36,304 nucleotides of DNA from Nitrososphaerales archaeon. Its GTDB lineage: Archaea; Thermoproteota; Nitrososphaeria; Nitrososphaerales; CADDZS01. The notes below the pieces were generated by a model. The model was not told the DNA's origin. It was given only the letters and a program-made list of their open reading frames with translations, and searched no databases. Made by a program: the position numbers and the translations under genes. Shown one piece after another: positions 15,676 to 23,940 of this stretch (position 1 is the stretch's first letter; every line of letters starts with the position of its first letter). Location of the stretch: NCBI GenBank assembly GCA_030041295.1, contig JASHOD010000148.1:1-36304 (forward strand). Direction: 5' to 3'.

Positions 15676-15809
15676 ACTCTTTCTCCTCCTTCTTACTTGA
15701 GAAATGGTGGGTTCTTGCCTGGACGAATTCTTTACCTAACTCCTAACTCCTTTAGAATGTCATGTAGTGTACAAGATTCTGGGGCACAGAGAACTAGTTA
15801 GCTAGTTTT

Positions 15810-17099
15810 TCACCCTTGAACTTGTTTGACATTCCTACTACCAATGGTTTGAATTAAATTAGTTGTAGGAACGGAGAGGTTACTACAAGTACCCTCTAGC
15901 TCTATCTCCCTCAATTTGGAATTGACTTGGATAGACGCTCCCTGCTCGCCATTGTTTGAACGGCTTAACTCTGTGACTGGATATTCGTGACTGTTTAGAG
16001 TTCCAGCAGGGCGTGGTGTGACCATCTTTGTTAAGATCCTTTGATTCTCGTCTAAAGTGACTGTGCCACTCTTCCGTTCCATCGGGTCGTGGTGCAGTAT
16101 GTGAGATAAAGAATGATAACCAAAATCTACTGTGGAACTGCAATACTTCCACATAAATAGTAATTTCCTATCTTCCTTATTCTTCCTTTTCTTAGCGATA
16201 ATTTGTTTCAGGTGATCTTCAAAATAATTCATGGTAGGTTCTTCTGAATAACCAAGAGCTCTCCTTGCGATGATAAATCCAGCTAGTCCGTGTCTTTGGA
16301 ATCCTTGAAATTGTCTTGCATATTTTTCTAAAGCAATACTGCTGGAGTACCTTGGATCGACTTCTGCTACAATGATTTGTTGTTTTATAGCCCTTGATTT
16401 TATCGCTTGAATCATTTTACTCTTTGCGAAGTTAGATAGAGCTCTATTGTTATTTGAATTAGAGTCGTACGCCCCATCGAATTTGAGGTCTTCAAGTACG
16501 ATTAGATTACATCCATTGGTTTTCTTGACCCAGTTTAGTATCTTATTTACCAGTTCTCCGAGGATATTCTTCCTCTTGTTTGTTGACGCTGTGATTAATC
16601 TTGGTTCTTTGAAAAATCTTGTCTTGATTAAATTACCATCTGGTGAGGCTACAGCGACTGCAATTCCGACGGGATTGAGGTCTATTCCAGCAATGTTCCC
16701 TTTATTCCATGATTCTAATGAAATTTCATTACTTTCAGCTGTGATATGGATCTGATAGCCATGTTCTTCAGCCTTAATTACTCTGACCGTATAGGGAATC
16801 TTGCATTCTTCTCCTTGCGAGATAACTTGATCAATTACCTTGCGGCAATATTCTGGTACTCGTAAGGGATATTGTAATCGTTCTGCTAAAGTTGGGCGAG
16901 GAACTAGGTTTTTGTACTGTGGATCGATTTTTAGTTCTTCAATTTTGAGCAATTTTATCTGAGAATTTGATCTATTTTCTTCTTTACTTACTTTCTTTTT
17001 TGTTTTCTTGGCATTGTTGTTGTTGTGATTGTGGTTCCACGATGGACGTTTATTCTCATTTTTGGCTTGAGATGATGAATTTGAAGGCCCAGAAGCCAA
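15810..17099 (-). CDS. TnpB-related RuvC-like protein, altered and N-terminally short
   Basis: 429 residues. RuvC motif I is GIDLNPVGIAVAVASPDGN (D140), motif II is LIVLEDLKF (E203), and VDPRYSSSIALEKYARQFQGFQRHGLAGFIIARRALGY (248-285) matches the end of TnpB-related accessory proteins of the IS200/IS605 world ('YTS.iG..KY....l.rH.AAa.vIARRgLG'). The Cys-rich zinc finger of classical TnpB is absent, and the third acidic residue is replaced by His270. Only ~130 low-complexity, Asn/Lys-rich residues precede the nuclease core, so the RNA/DNA-recognition lobe is shortened. TnpB proteins are RNA-guided nucleases; whether this one cuts is doubtful. The start is TTG at 17099 with no clear ribosome binding site. 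No tnpA transposase is adjacent. Confidence 0.75.
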   Translation of the reverse strand: MASGPSNSSSQAKNENKRPSWNHNHNNNNAKKTKKKVSKEENRSNSQIKLLKIEELKIDPQYKNLVPRPTLAERLQYPLRVPEYCRKVIDQVISQGEECKIPYTVRVIKAEEHGYQIHITAESNEISLESWNKGNIAGIDLNPVGIAVAVASPDGNLIKTRFFKEPRLITASTNKRKNILGELVNKILNWVKKTNGCNLIVLEDLKFDGAYDSNSNNNRALSNFAKSKMIQAIKSRAIKQQIIVAEVDPRYSSSIALEKYARQFQGFQRHGLAGFIIARRALGYSEEPTMNYFEDHLKQIIAKKRKNKEDRKLLFMWKYCSSTVDFGYHSLSHILHHDPMERKSGTVTLDENQRILTKMVTPRPAGTLNSHEYPVTELSRSNNGEQGASIQVNSKLREIELEGTCSNLSVPTTNLIQTIGSRNVKQVQG

Positions 17100-17163
17100 G
17101 GTCGCCCTGAGCCACCGTCCTGTTGTTTTTTCGAGATGCTACTCAAATCCACGGCTCTGCCGC

Positions 17164-17613
17164 TCAAGTTGTTGAATATAGTTCTCTTTCCAATTCCTCC
17201 CTTGACGCAAATAATTTCCGAATCGTAAGTTCTCCTGACAGGAGTTTCTTTCCTAACTTGATACTAGATTCCGATTCTTTTTTGCTGAGCTCTTCCCCAA
17301 CTTCCTTTTCGTACATCAAACATACACTAACGATTCCAAGAATTGTGGCCCTATTTTCTTTACTAAGGTTCATGAATTCTGGTGGATCTACAAGACAAGA
17401 GCCGTATTCATTTCTAACTAGGAAAAAGTCGATAAAGTCTCTTAGATCTCGATAAGTTTGCTTCCAACCTTCTAAGCTAAAATGAGCTATGGATCCACAA
17501 TAGAGATTGATGAAGGTGTATGTTTCATTAGTTAGAAAATCAATATTCCTCTTTCTCAGGATCTTCTCGACGTTTCGAACGATGCTATCTCTACTAAATG
17601 CCCTAACTTGCAT
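17164..17613 (-). CDS. Hypothetical protein, likely all-helical
   Basis: 149 residues from the ATG at 17613; a longer frame to 17646 would encode a run of Glu that is really the ribosome binding site tract. Not recognised. It contains strongly amphipathic helices (FSRDSIVRNVEKILRKRNIDF, WKQTYRDLRDFIDFFLV, ILGIVSVCLMYEKEVGEELSKK) and a charged C-terminus. No catalytic motif, signal peptide or membrane segment is seen. It sits between the DUF2958 gene and the TnpB-related gene in the same-strand run, so it is probably an element-encoded accessory protein. Confidence 0.6.
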   Translation of the reverse strand: MQVRAFSRDSIVRNVEKILRKRNIDFLTNETYTFINLYCGSIAHFSLEGWKQTYRDLRDFIDFFLVRNEYGSCLVDPPEFMNLSKENRATILGIVSVCLMYEKEVGEELSKKESESSIKLGKKLLSGELTIRKLFASREELERELYSTT

Positions 17614-17627
17614 TTTGAAAACTCTTA

Positions 17628-17644
17628 CCTCCTCCTCCTCCTCC
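17628..17644 (-). promoter_or_regulatory. Extended GGAGG-repeat ribosome binding site
   Basis: On the minus strand GGAGGAGGAGGAGGAGG lies 14 nt before the ATG at 17613. It fixes that ATG as the start and explains the apparent poly-Glu N-terminus of the longer frame. Confidence 0.6.
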
Positions 17645-17679
17645 AATGTTTAGATTTTCAGACTCAGGAAAAAACCCGT

Positions 17680-18024
17680 CTAGATGGAATGTTCGTCCCT
17701 TCCTACTTTTCTCTCCTTTGCTATTTTCTTCCTTGCATCTGAGAACTTGCACGGTTTCCAGTCTGGATCCAAGGCAGCGCCGTTGACCAACAACTCTGCA
17801 ATTGAAATGTATCCCCACTCGGCAAAAGAGTCATCGTCGAGATTTGCATATCCAAAAGCCAAATTCTCCTTTCGATCGAATTCGACAATTAGCCAGAAGA
17901 AACCTATTTCCTTGATTTCATAGCGACGGTGCACTACCTTGTCTTCGATAGGAATATTCTCGGTTTCGTACAGTCTAGGAATACTCTCACAATCAATACA
18001 CTCTTCTTCTTCTTCTTCGAACAA
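17680..18024 (-). CDS. DUF2958-like protein
   Basis: 114 residues. The sequence IPRLYETENIPIEDKVVHRRYEI, then FFWLIVEFDRKENLAFGYANL, then EWGYISIAELL and the closing PDWKPCKFSDA reproduces the DUF2958 pattern ('LY.TE..p.eDKvvh', 'W...EfDp...l.FG', 'EwGYfSl.EL', 'f.p..l'). DUF2958 proteins are common on conjugative and other mobile elements; the biochemical role is unknown. An acidic run with CIDCES precedes the domain. The start is TTG at 18024, with AAGGAGG at 18038-18044, 13 nt upstream. The domain call supports the mobile-element nature of this run. Confidence 0.7.
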   Translation of the reverse strand: MFEEEEEECIDCESIPRLYETENIPIEDKVVHRRYEIKEIGFFWLIVEFDRKENLAFGYANLDDDSFAEWGYISIAELLVNGAALDPDWKPCKFSDARKKIAKERKVGRDEHSI

Positions 18025-18271
18025 AATTCTATAACAACCTCCTTAGGGTTCAACAAGTCCAACTCAGGTGCGTCTTGACTTTTGCGAAAATTAGAGCATT
18101 TCCTTTTTCATTCTCACTTCCTTTTCGTCATGCTTTAAACTAGTTAGAGCATAACTTCAATCCCACGTCCTACTCCTATTTTTTCCTCAGTTGCAAACAA
18201 CTAGAGAGAGAGAAAAGTGGGATTCCGATCTGTTATTCATTTCTCCCATCATACTCCTCCAAAATTTTTGT
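18025..18271. other. Intergenic gap between GHKL ATPase and DUF2958 genes
   Basis: 247 bp, with the AAGGAGG of the next gene at 18038-18044. A/T-rich stretches (18080-18110) on the minus strand may hold a promoter for the downstream half of the run, but no clear TATA can be singled out. Confidence 0.3.
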
Positions 18272-20653
18272 TCATATCCTTCCTTTTGCCGACCTGTTGT
18301 GACAAATCAAAGTATTTCTCATCCTAGCAACCTCAAGAGAATCCCTGCTTCCCTCGACGGCCTTTGCGAACAGAAACCGAAGGTCGGCATCGTGTATCTC
18401 TTTGAACACATGTATCACAGATCCGAGTATCTCAGAGTCTCCTAGTTTTGGCCATGAGTAATCTCTTAGGAGGTTACGCCTTGAGATATCCTGAGATAGT
18501 GAATAACATTGATCTTTCGCGATCTCTGAATCGAAGAGTTCTCCTAGCTCGGTGTCTAGAGAGAAGTCTATTGAAAGGTACGTGAGAAATAGAGCAAGCT
18601 CGAATAACGTGTCTTCATTACCAAATATCTTTGTTTCGAAAGAATCAGCGAAGAATTCTCCGAGACTAGGATCCGAGTATAAGAATAGCTGTATTCCAAG
18701 AGCCTGTGTCTTTTGTCTGTTCACGTTGATAGAGAATCGGAACAGGTCTTCGAATTTCTTCTTCCCTTTGTTGGTCACTATCTCCTTCTTTTCAAGACTA
18801 CTCACGAAATCTTCGAGCATTGTTCCTCCCTTGAGCTCGGGACGATCTCGCACGAGCTTGTATGTGGTTTTGATTAGAGAGAGGAAAGCCGAGTATTTTC
18901 TGAGAGATCCCTTTCCGACTCTGATTACATTCTTCGGCAGGGGATGATCTGCAACTTCTACGGTCTCGACATGACGTGTTGCTTTTGAAAACCTATGCCA
19001 TGAGTAGTATCCTTCTATTGACTCAAAGACATTGACAGAATTTGGAATATCTCTGTGTCTTGGTTTGCTTGGCAGTTTCTCTTTGTTTTCTTCAACATAT
19101 TCTGATATTGAGACAATTCCATGCTCTCGCAGTAGATCTTCGATAGTATCTGTGTTCAGTAGAGCTGTCTGTGATGATGATGATGATGGTACTAGCTGAA
19201 CGATTGTGGCTGAGGGAATTTCTTGTAGGACTCTGTCTATTTGCCCGTAATTGAATTTGCTTCCGAAAGGAGCGAAGAAGATCTCTTTGGATTCTTTCTC
19301 CTTAACAACCGAGGCGAGGTTTGTTTGCTTGTATCTCCTAGATGTTTCCTTCTCTCTGTACAGCTTTACTTGTTGGAGAAGAAGAGTCCTTAGACTTCTC
19401 GCTTGTTCTGAAAGGTACTGAATGATAGAGCTAGGATCTTCTTGATCCCCCCTTCCTTCCTTTTCGGAAAGGTAAATTGCAGCTGAACCCTCGTCAAGCT
19501 CTCTGAATTGCTCGAGAGTGGATATGTTCAGGTACGAGGATATTGCTTCGGTGATCTTTGGCTTGAGCAGTGCTAAGAGAGACTCTGTGGATTCCTCGCG
19601 CAATCTTTCGCGATCGGTGGTCGGCTGATATCTGCGCTCGTCGAGGACATTCAAAATGAAGTAAGAGAAGGGAAGATCAATCTTTGCATCGATCGGAACT
19701 CCAATTAGTCTCGTGTCTTTTCCTACTCTAAGTACGCTTGGAAAGTTCTCGTAATGTTCTCTTACTCCTACTCGAAACTCTCCATAGAGTTCTGCGCCAT
19801 CGACTTGTATGAGGAAATTCTTGACGGGTTTGCCTCCTCTTTCTCCGGAATAACACCAGCTCTTCTTTGCAGCCTCCTCAGCCCTTTGTTCATAAGACCT
19901 GTTAAGTTGTGTTGATCCTTTCCGATGTAGTACTTCTTTTCTCCATGTGACACCGGGATCTAGGAGATCCTCCGTCAGATTCAGATATGTCGGGATACTA
20001 GAAAACACACAAGCTTCTCTGATGTATTCGGTGAGACGTTGAAGATTGATCTCTGGTCTCAAGACAAGTTTCACCTTGGTTCCATATGAGTCAAGTGATG
20101 GCCTTGGAAGTATGTTGTATCCAATTCCGTTCTTTCCCATTATCGAGTACTCGCCAGTCTCGCCATCAGTGGTTCGGTATTTTGTTTCCAAGATCATAAC
20201 GTCGGATAAGGTTGAGTAGCCGATTCTGCCAAAGCCAAACTGGCCCGTTACTTCGCCAGAGAAGTTGTCGCTGCGCCCGATTACAATATAGATGTTCTTG
20301 AATGTGTCAATTGACATTCCAGCGCTGTCGATGCCATGGATTTGTAGTTCTCGCAAATTTGGATCCAAAGAGATAACTATACTTGGATCTGCTCCAAATA
20401 TCTTCTTAGCAGACATGCATGCCCTAACTTCATTGGTAAACAGCTCTCTGAAACCGGATTCTGGCTTTGCGTATAGATCATGCGAGATTCGCTGAACCAC
20501 GACATCTTGTTCTAGTTTCACTGGAATGAACCCATTGTTGTTGTCTGATAATTCTAGAAGTTCCTTAGCGTACGAGATATCTTCCTCTTCGAGAGGTAAA
20601 GGTTCTTCATGAATCAGAGTTGGCTTGTAGTAGGAATATTGTTTTGACTCCAT
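18272..20653 (-). CDS. Large GHKL ATPase (Hsp90/MORC/phage rIIA-like)
   Basis: 793 residues. An N-terminal GHKL ATP-binding fold is clear: N-box FRELFTNEVRACM (E70, N74), G1 motif IHGIDSAGMS (D109, G112), and G2 motif GQFGFGRIGYS (137-147), followed by YGTKVKLVLRP. A transducer-like domain follows with the conserved basic segment ERRYQPTTDRERLRE near 350, as in Hsp90 and DNA topoisomerase relatives, and then a helical C-terminal half. The layout (single GHKL plus long tail) resembles phage T4 rIIA-like proteins and MORC-type ATPases, used in lysis control, defence or DNA compaction. Which applies is unknown. The ATG at 20653 has AGGAGG at 20666-20671, 12 nt upstream. Confidence 0.75.
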   Translation of the reverse strand: MESKQYSYYKPTLIHEEPLPLEEEDISYAKELLELSDNNNGFIPVKLEQDVVVQRISHDLYAKPESGFRELFTNEVRACMSAKKIFGADPSIVISLDPNLRELQIHGIDSAGMSIDTFKNIYIVIGRSDNFSGEVTGQFGFGRIGYSTLSDVMILETKYRTTDGETGEYSIMGKNGIGYNILPRPSLDSYGTKVKLVLRPEINLQRLTEYIREACVFSSIPTYLNLTEDLLDPGVTWRKEVLHRKGSTQLNRSYEQRAEEAAKKSWCYSGERGGKPVKNFLIQVDGAELYGEFRVGVREHYENFPSVLRVGKDTRLIGVPIDAKIDLPFSYFILNVLDERRYQPTTDRERLREESTESLLALLKPKITEAISSYLNISTLEQFRELDEGSAAIYLSEKEGRGDQEDPSSIIQYLSEQARSLRTLLLQQVKLYREKETSRRYKQTNLASVVKEKESKEIFFAPFGSKFNYGQIDRVLQEIPSATIVQLVPSSSSSQTALLNTDTIEDLLREHGIVSISEYVEENKEKLPSKPRHRDIPNSVNVFESIEGYYSWHRFSKATRHVETVEVADHPLPKNVIRVGKGSLRKYSAFLSLIKTTYKLVRDRPELKGGTMLEDFVSSLEKKEIVTNKGKKKFEDLFRFSINVNRQKTQALGIQLFLYSDPSLGEFFADSFETKIFGNEDTLFELALFLTYLSIDFSLDTELGELFDSEIAKDQCYSLSQDISRRNLLRDYSWPKLGDSEILGSVIHVFKEIHDADLRFLFAKAVEGSRDSLEVARMRNTLICHNRSAKGRI

Positions 20654-20665
20654 GATGGAATCATT

Positions 20666-20671
20666 CCTCCT
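20666..20671 (-). promoter_or_regulatory. AGGAGG ribosome binding site of the GHKL ATPase gene
   Basis: Perfect AGGAGG 12 nt ahead of the ATG at 20653; representative of the strong sites used through the 15.4-24.1 kb gene run. Confidence 0.6.
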
Positions 20672-20735
20672 GTGAGAAAAAATTGCAGGCCCTTCCTACC
20701 ATTAAGAAAAGGTCGTCAAGCTATGAGTTCATTCC

Positions 20736-21056
20736 CTAATCGAGAAGCCTTCTTGCAGGTGCGTAGTCTCTGACCGTCGTGACGCGATACATTCCTCGAG
20801 AAAGTTGCAACGCGCCATGCTGCGGATGTGCCATTTGTGAAGGTCCTTCTAAGATAACATAGTGCTGTTGCTGCTGCCCTAGTAGTTGCGAATCTCTGAG
20901 ATTTTTGCTGACAAACACTCTTCCACCTTTGAGTACATGGGCATGACCTGTCTCGCTTGAGATTCTGATTTCATCTGTTTCAGAGCGTACGGTATTACTT
21001 GGGATCTCTGATACCTCTCGGACAATCACATCACCCTGGCGCCATATCCTTACCAT
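20736..21056 (-). CDS. Small conserved 'GHAH' protein of unknown function
   Basis: 106 residues from the ATG at 21056. The pattern VRIWRQGDVIVREV ... SETGHAHVLKGG ... HYVILEGPSQMAHPQHGALQLSRGMYRVTTVRDYAP matches a widespread small family seen in actinobacteria and other bacteria ('yRQGDVllvpv', 'GHaH', 'H.EH..l.LpaG.YrV.rQReY'), where it often neighbours a DUF6745-type protein. Three conserved His positions suggest metal binding in a beta-barrel, but no activity is known. AGGAGG at 21068-21073 lies 11 nt upstream and decides the start over the TTG at 21110. Confidence 0.65.
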   Translation of the reverse strand: MVRIWRQGDVIVREVSEIPSNTVRSETDEIRISSETGHAHVLKGGRVFVSKNLRDSQLLGQQQQHYVILEGPSQMAHPQHGALQLSRGMYRVTTVRDYAPARRLLD

Positions 21057-21067
21057 GTTCCTAGTTT

Positions 21068-21073
21068 CCTCCT
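21068..21073 (-). promoter_or_regulatory. AGGAGG deciding the start of the GHAH gene
   Basis: Perfect AGGAGG with an 11-nt spacer to the ATG at 21056; it makes the 18 extra codons from TTG 21110 unlikely to be translated. Confidence 0.6.
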
Positions 21074-21137
21074 GTCCTTCTTCAATTAATTTCTCTAACA
21101 GCCGTTCCAAAAGTGCACGATTACATTACGTTACGGT

Positions 21138-21869
21138 CTAAGAAAACCGTGTATCAATCAGTTCGTCTTTTCCGACCACACCACCTGCGAGCCACAACTC
21201 GCACGACCAAATTGGACTGTCTTTGTACTCTGGCGGAACCACGTGCATCCAGTACTGATTTGTTTCGTCTCTGCCTAACAGTGCAACAGCGATGTCGCTC
21301 ACTATGATTGTTGTCGCTCTTCCTGTTTTCCCTATAACCTCATGGGTAAAGATTCTGTCAGTCCTCAAAGAAGAATTGCCTTTCCCCCTTCTGAAGAGCA
21401 TCTTGGCTAATCTAGCTCCATCAGGTCGGTTTATCCATTCTAGGATCTCCGAGTGGACAGATTCCGGAATGTACAGATGACCTTGAGGAGTGAATTCCAC
21501 AACCCTGCTTCCTCCTTTACTGATAGTGATGCCAAGAAATGCTTCGATATACCTGAACTTCCAGATATGATATATTGCATCTAGTTTTCCGCTCTCTTGG
21601 CATTCGAGTATTGCTTTCGCGACTTCGATTTTTGAATCTTGAACTGTCACTTTTGAACCGTTGAATGTACACTCGAAAACACCGTCTGTTTCGATGTTCT
21701 CTTGAATTGAAGCTGTAGTACCGATTCGATCAGTTGCGATAAAGCGAATCTTCTTGCCTTGGTAGTAGATGTATTTGAGAACTGAATATGGATTCTTCTC
21801 CACGACCTGGAGCTTCCTCTCGTCTGTGAGCAAGATTAATTCGTTTGGTCGTTCCTCGAGTAGCTGCAT
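21138..21869 (-). CDS. Hypothetical protein, possibly a divergent DUF6745 relative
   Basis: 243 residues from the ATG at 21869; a GTG at 21887 is an alternative but overlaps the GGAG motif. Not confidently recognised. The C-terminal part (RATTIIVSDIAVALLGRDETNQYWMHVVPPEYKDSPIWSCELWLAGGV) resembles the closing segment of DUF6745 proteins, in which a residue pattern Y-x-v-x-VPP precedes a 'aWtfg' helix. The central VVEFTPQGHLYIPESVHSEIL also echoes the family's 'G.lh...GPA' repeats. In bacteria DUF6745 genes commonly accompany the small GHAH family, and here the two genes are neighbours, which is the best argument for the link. No membrane segment or catalytic motif is seen. Confidence 0.55.
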   Translation of the reverse strand: MQLLEERPNELILLTDERKLQVVEKNPYSVLKYIYYQGKKIRFIATDRIGTTASIQENIETDGVFECTFNGSKVTVQDSKIEVAKAILECQESGKLDAIYHIWKFRYIEAFLGITISKGGSRVVEFTPQGHLYIPESVHSEILEWINRPDGARLAKMLFRRGKGNSSLRTDRIFTHEVIGKTGRATTIIVSDIAVALLGRDETNQYWMHVVPPEYKDSPIWSCELWLAGGVVGKDELIDTRFS

Positions 21870-21924
21870 TTTCTTTCGTTCACACACTCCTTTTCTTCTC
21901 GTGGTAAGTTTTCAGCTAACGAGT

Positions 21925-23199
21925 TCAAATTCCCATTTCTTTCGTTGTTTCTTCTTCTTCATCTCCATCTTCTACTTGCATTCTTTGTAGTGCAAGAATT
22001 TTTTCTTCATCAGTCACGACGTGATCATCAACACTGATGTCTGCTAGATAGAGTAGTATATTCTTAGGTAAGCTCCTTTGTTTTGCTGGAACCATAGTTC
22101 CTAATTTTGGAATGAGAGGCAGCAGCGGTAGTTGTAGTTCCTTCTTCTTAGAGATTTTACTTGTTCTTCTTTCTGCATCCTTGCCATCCTCGATTCCCCA
22201 GAATCTGTAAAGAGTCTCAGGGAAGTCTTTTTTCTTCTTCTTGCTCCTAGAAGCATCCCCCTTTGGTATGGGTAGTACGATCACATCAGAGCTCAAGTGG
22301 AGAATTGGGTGTCTCTCCGACTGTCTTTCGTGAGCGTTAGTTCTATGAGTAGTACGAATGAAGCTTTGGCATGAGCTGCACAAGTAAAGGTAGGTTCTAC
22401 ACACTCTTTTGGTTAGGACAAGGTCTGAGATTCTCTTGACAGTGCCATCACTTAATCTGACAGTGCTTTGTGAAACGAGATCAGCCAGAAACTTTGTTCT
22501 CATGAGCTGAGCGCTTTCTGGTTCTGCAGTTTGTGGAGACTGTAGTGCAGTTCGTATAGTCTCGCTTTCTCTCTTGCGATAGAATGCGTTACCTACTCGA
22601 ACTACTTCTTCTGCTGCTTCCTGCTCCAAGAAATTGAGAAGGCGAACGTATTGGTCTCTTTGTACTTCAATTGAAGCATATTCGCTTAGCTCGACCTCTT
22701 TGGATACGCCGAATAGACCCTGGAATTCGAAGAGTTTGATCTTCTGTGGTGATATGATCTCGGCAAGAACTGCTCCTGTTCGGGCAGAATATATCTTGTT
22801 AAACCATCTGACAACTCCTCCATTAGAACTCTTGATGAGATGAAAGAAAAGATTTTGGTAAGTGCTATACTCGAGTCTTATTGTTGTGGGAAGCTGTATG
22901 TCTTCTATTCTGACCTGGATTGGATTTCGTCTTCGACTGAAATAATCTGTTGGAATGATTGTGACTGTGCTTTGGGAGTTGAGCCATGCAATGGGTTCCT
23001 CTGGATGAGATTCGCTATAGAAGGCGTTCTTCACTCTCAAGACTTTGCTCTCCCATTTGTATTCAAGGAAATCTAGCAGCCTTCGATAGAGGTCAGATTG
23101 AACGTTGTAGTTGTAGATTGGTGGTTTCGTCGTCGAGTAGTTTAGGTGAAAAGATTCGGTTGAAGAATTTCGATTGGATAACGTGACTGCTGCTTGCAT
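21925..23199 (-). CDS. Hypothetical protein with three ~75-residue repeats
   Basis: 424 residues from the ATG at 23199, one base after the stop codon of the upstream gene. Not recognised. Three copies of a repeat are visible: SDLYRRLLDFLEYKWESKVL, STYQNLFFHLIKSSNGGVV and RDQYVRLLNFLEQEAAEEVV, each followed by R-V/W-x-N-x-F/I-Y. They begin at about residues 35, 112 and 181, each followed by a beta-rich segment. After the repeats comes a CSSC pair (YLYLCSSCQSF) with nearby His residues, and a Lys-rich segment (SKKKKKDF), then an acidic C-terminus. A structural, multi-domain binding protein is likely. Upstream translation coupling (TAA, one base, ATG) ties it to the membrane protein gene. Confidence 0.6.
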   Translation of the reverse strand: MQAAVTLSNRNSSTESFHLNYSTTKPPIYNYNVQSDLYRRLLDFLEYKWESKVLRVKNAFYSESHPEEPIAWLNSQSTVTIIPTDYFSRRRNPIQVRIEDIQLPTTIRLEYSTYQNLFFHLIKSSNGGVVRWFNKIYSARTGAVLAEIISPQKIKLFEFQGLFGVSKEVELSEYASIEVQRDQYVRLLNFLEQEAAEEVVRVGNAFYRKRESETIRTALQSPQTAEPESAQLMRTKFLADLVSQSTVRLSDGTVKRISDLVLTKRVCRTYLYLCSSCQSFIRTTHRTNAHERQSERHPILHLSSDVIVLPIPKGDASRSKKKKKDFPETLYRFWGIEDGKDAERRTSKISKKKELQLPLLPLIPKLGTMVPAKQRSLPKNILLYLADISVDDHVVTDEEKILALQRMQVEDGDEEEETTKEMGI

Positions 23200-23200
23200 T

Positions 23201-23938
23201 TTATTTCGCACCCCCAACCCCTGCCTTCCCAAGTAACGTATCCACAATTTGATCTTTCTGCGAAGATTCTTTGGTTGCTCTTGGATTGGATATTAGAGTC
23301 GCACTTGGGTCAATAGGATGGTCATGATTTCCCTCGAGCTCGTTGACCAGCTGTAGTTTCAGTTCACGAATCATTCTTTCTTGAGATGCATCAAAGTCTT
23401 TGAATCTTGAATCAATATGCGATAGGATGTAGTCGATAGTAACTGATTGCTTTGGAGATAAGGTAGAGGTACTTGCCCATAGGTTTGCTTTGTCAGAAGT
23501 TTGTCTATTGGTTATTGTTATTGGCTGAATTTTTGCAAAAGATAGAATTCCTTCAGAAACTAGCCCTGCGATAGCTATTGAGAGGACTAGAAGTACGATT
23601 ACTGTTGCAATCCCTGCTATTCCCCATTTCTCTACGTACAATTGCATTGAAGGGGCTACGACGGCTAGGAACAGAATTGAGCTTACTAGAGCCAGTAAAT
23701 ACTTCTTTGGACAACTTCTACAGGATTCTATTACTGAGTTTTTCTTCCTTGCAATGTCGTATGCTTCAGATGCCAGTCCACCTGCAGATATCGAAAGTAA
23801 AGATAACGCACCAATTACAGCAATTTGTGTTGGAAGCCACGAAGGAGAAGAAGGATCAGTCACAGCTGGAAGTGCAAGGAAAAGAAAGAATGCCGACGAT
23901 ACTGCAGCGAAGAGATAGCTCTTTGTGTGGTTAGTCAT
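23201..23938 (-). CDS. Membrane protein built of a duplicated two-helix unit
   Basis: 245 residues from the ATG at 23938. Four transmembrane helices fall into two similar halves: KSYLFAAVSSAFFLFLALPA ... LLSISAGGLASEAYDIAR and KKYLLALVSSILFLAVVAPS ... VLSIAIAGLVSEGILSFAK, an internal duplication of about 60 residues. A CRSCPKK motif joins them. The C-terminal ~90 residues are cytoplasmic in character with a possible coiled coil (DASQERMIRELKLQLVNELEG). Not recognised. The TAA of the upstream gene lies 2 bp before this ATG, and its own TAA is one base before the next ATG, so the three genes are translationally linked. Confidence 0.65.
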   Translation of the reverse strand: MTNHTKSYLFAAVSSAFFLFLALPAVTDPSSPSWLPTQIAVIGALSLLSISAGGLASEAYDIARKKNSVIESCRSCPKKYLLALVSSILFLAVVAPSMQLYVEKWGIAGIATVIVLLVLSIAIAGLVSEGILSFAKIQPITITNRQTSDKANLWASTSTLSPKQSVTIDYILSHIDSRFKDFDASQERMIRELKLQLVNELEGNHDHPIDPSATLISNPRATKESSQKDQIVDTLLGKAGVGGAK

Positions 23939-23940
23939 TT

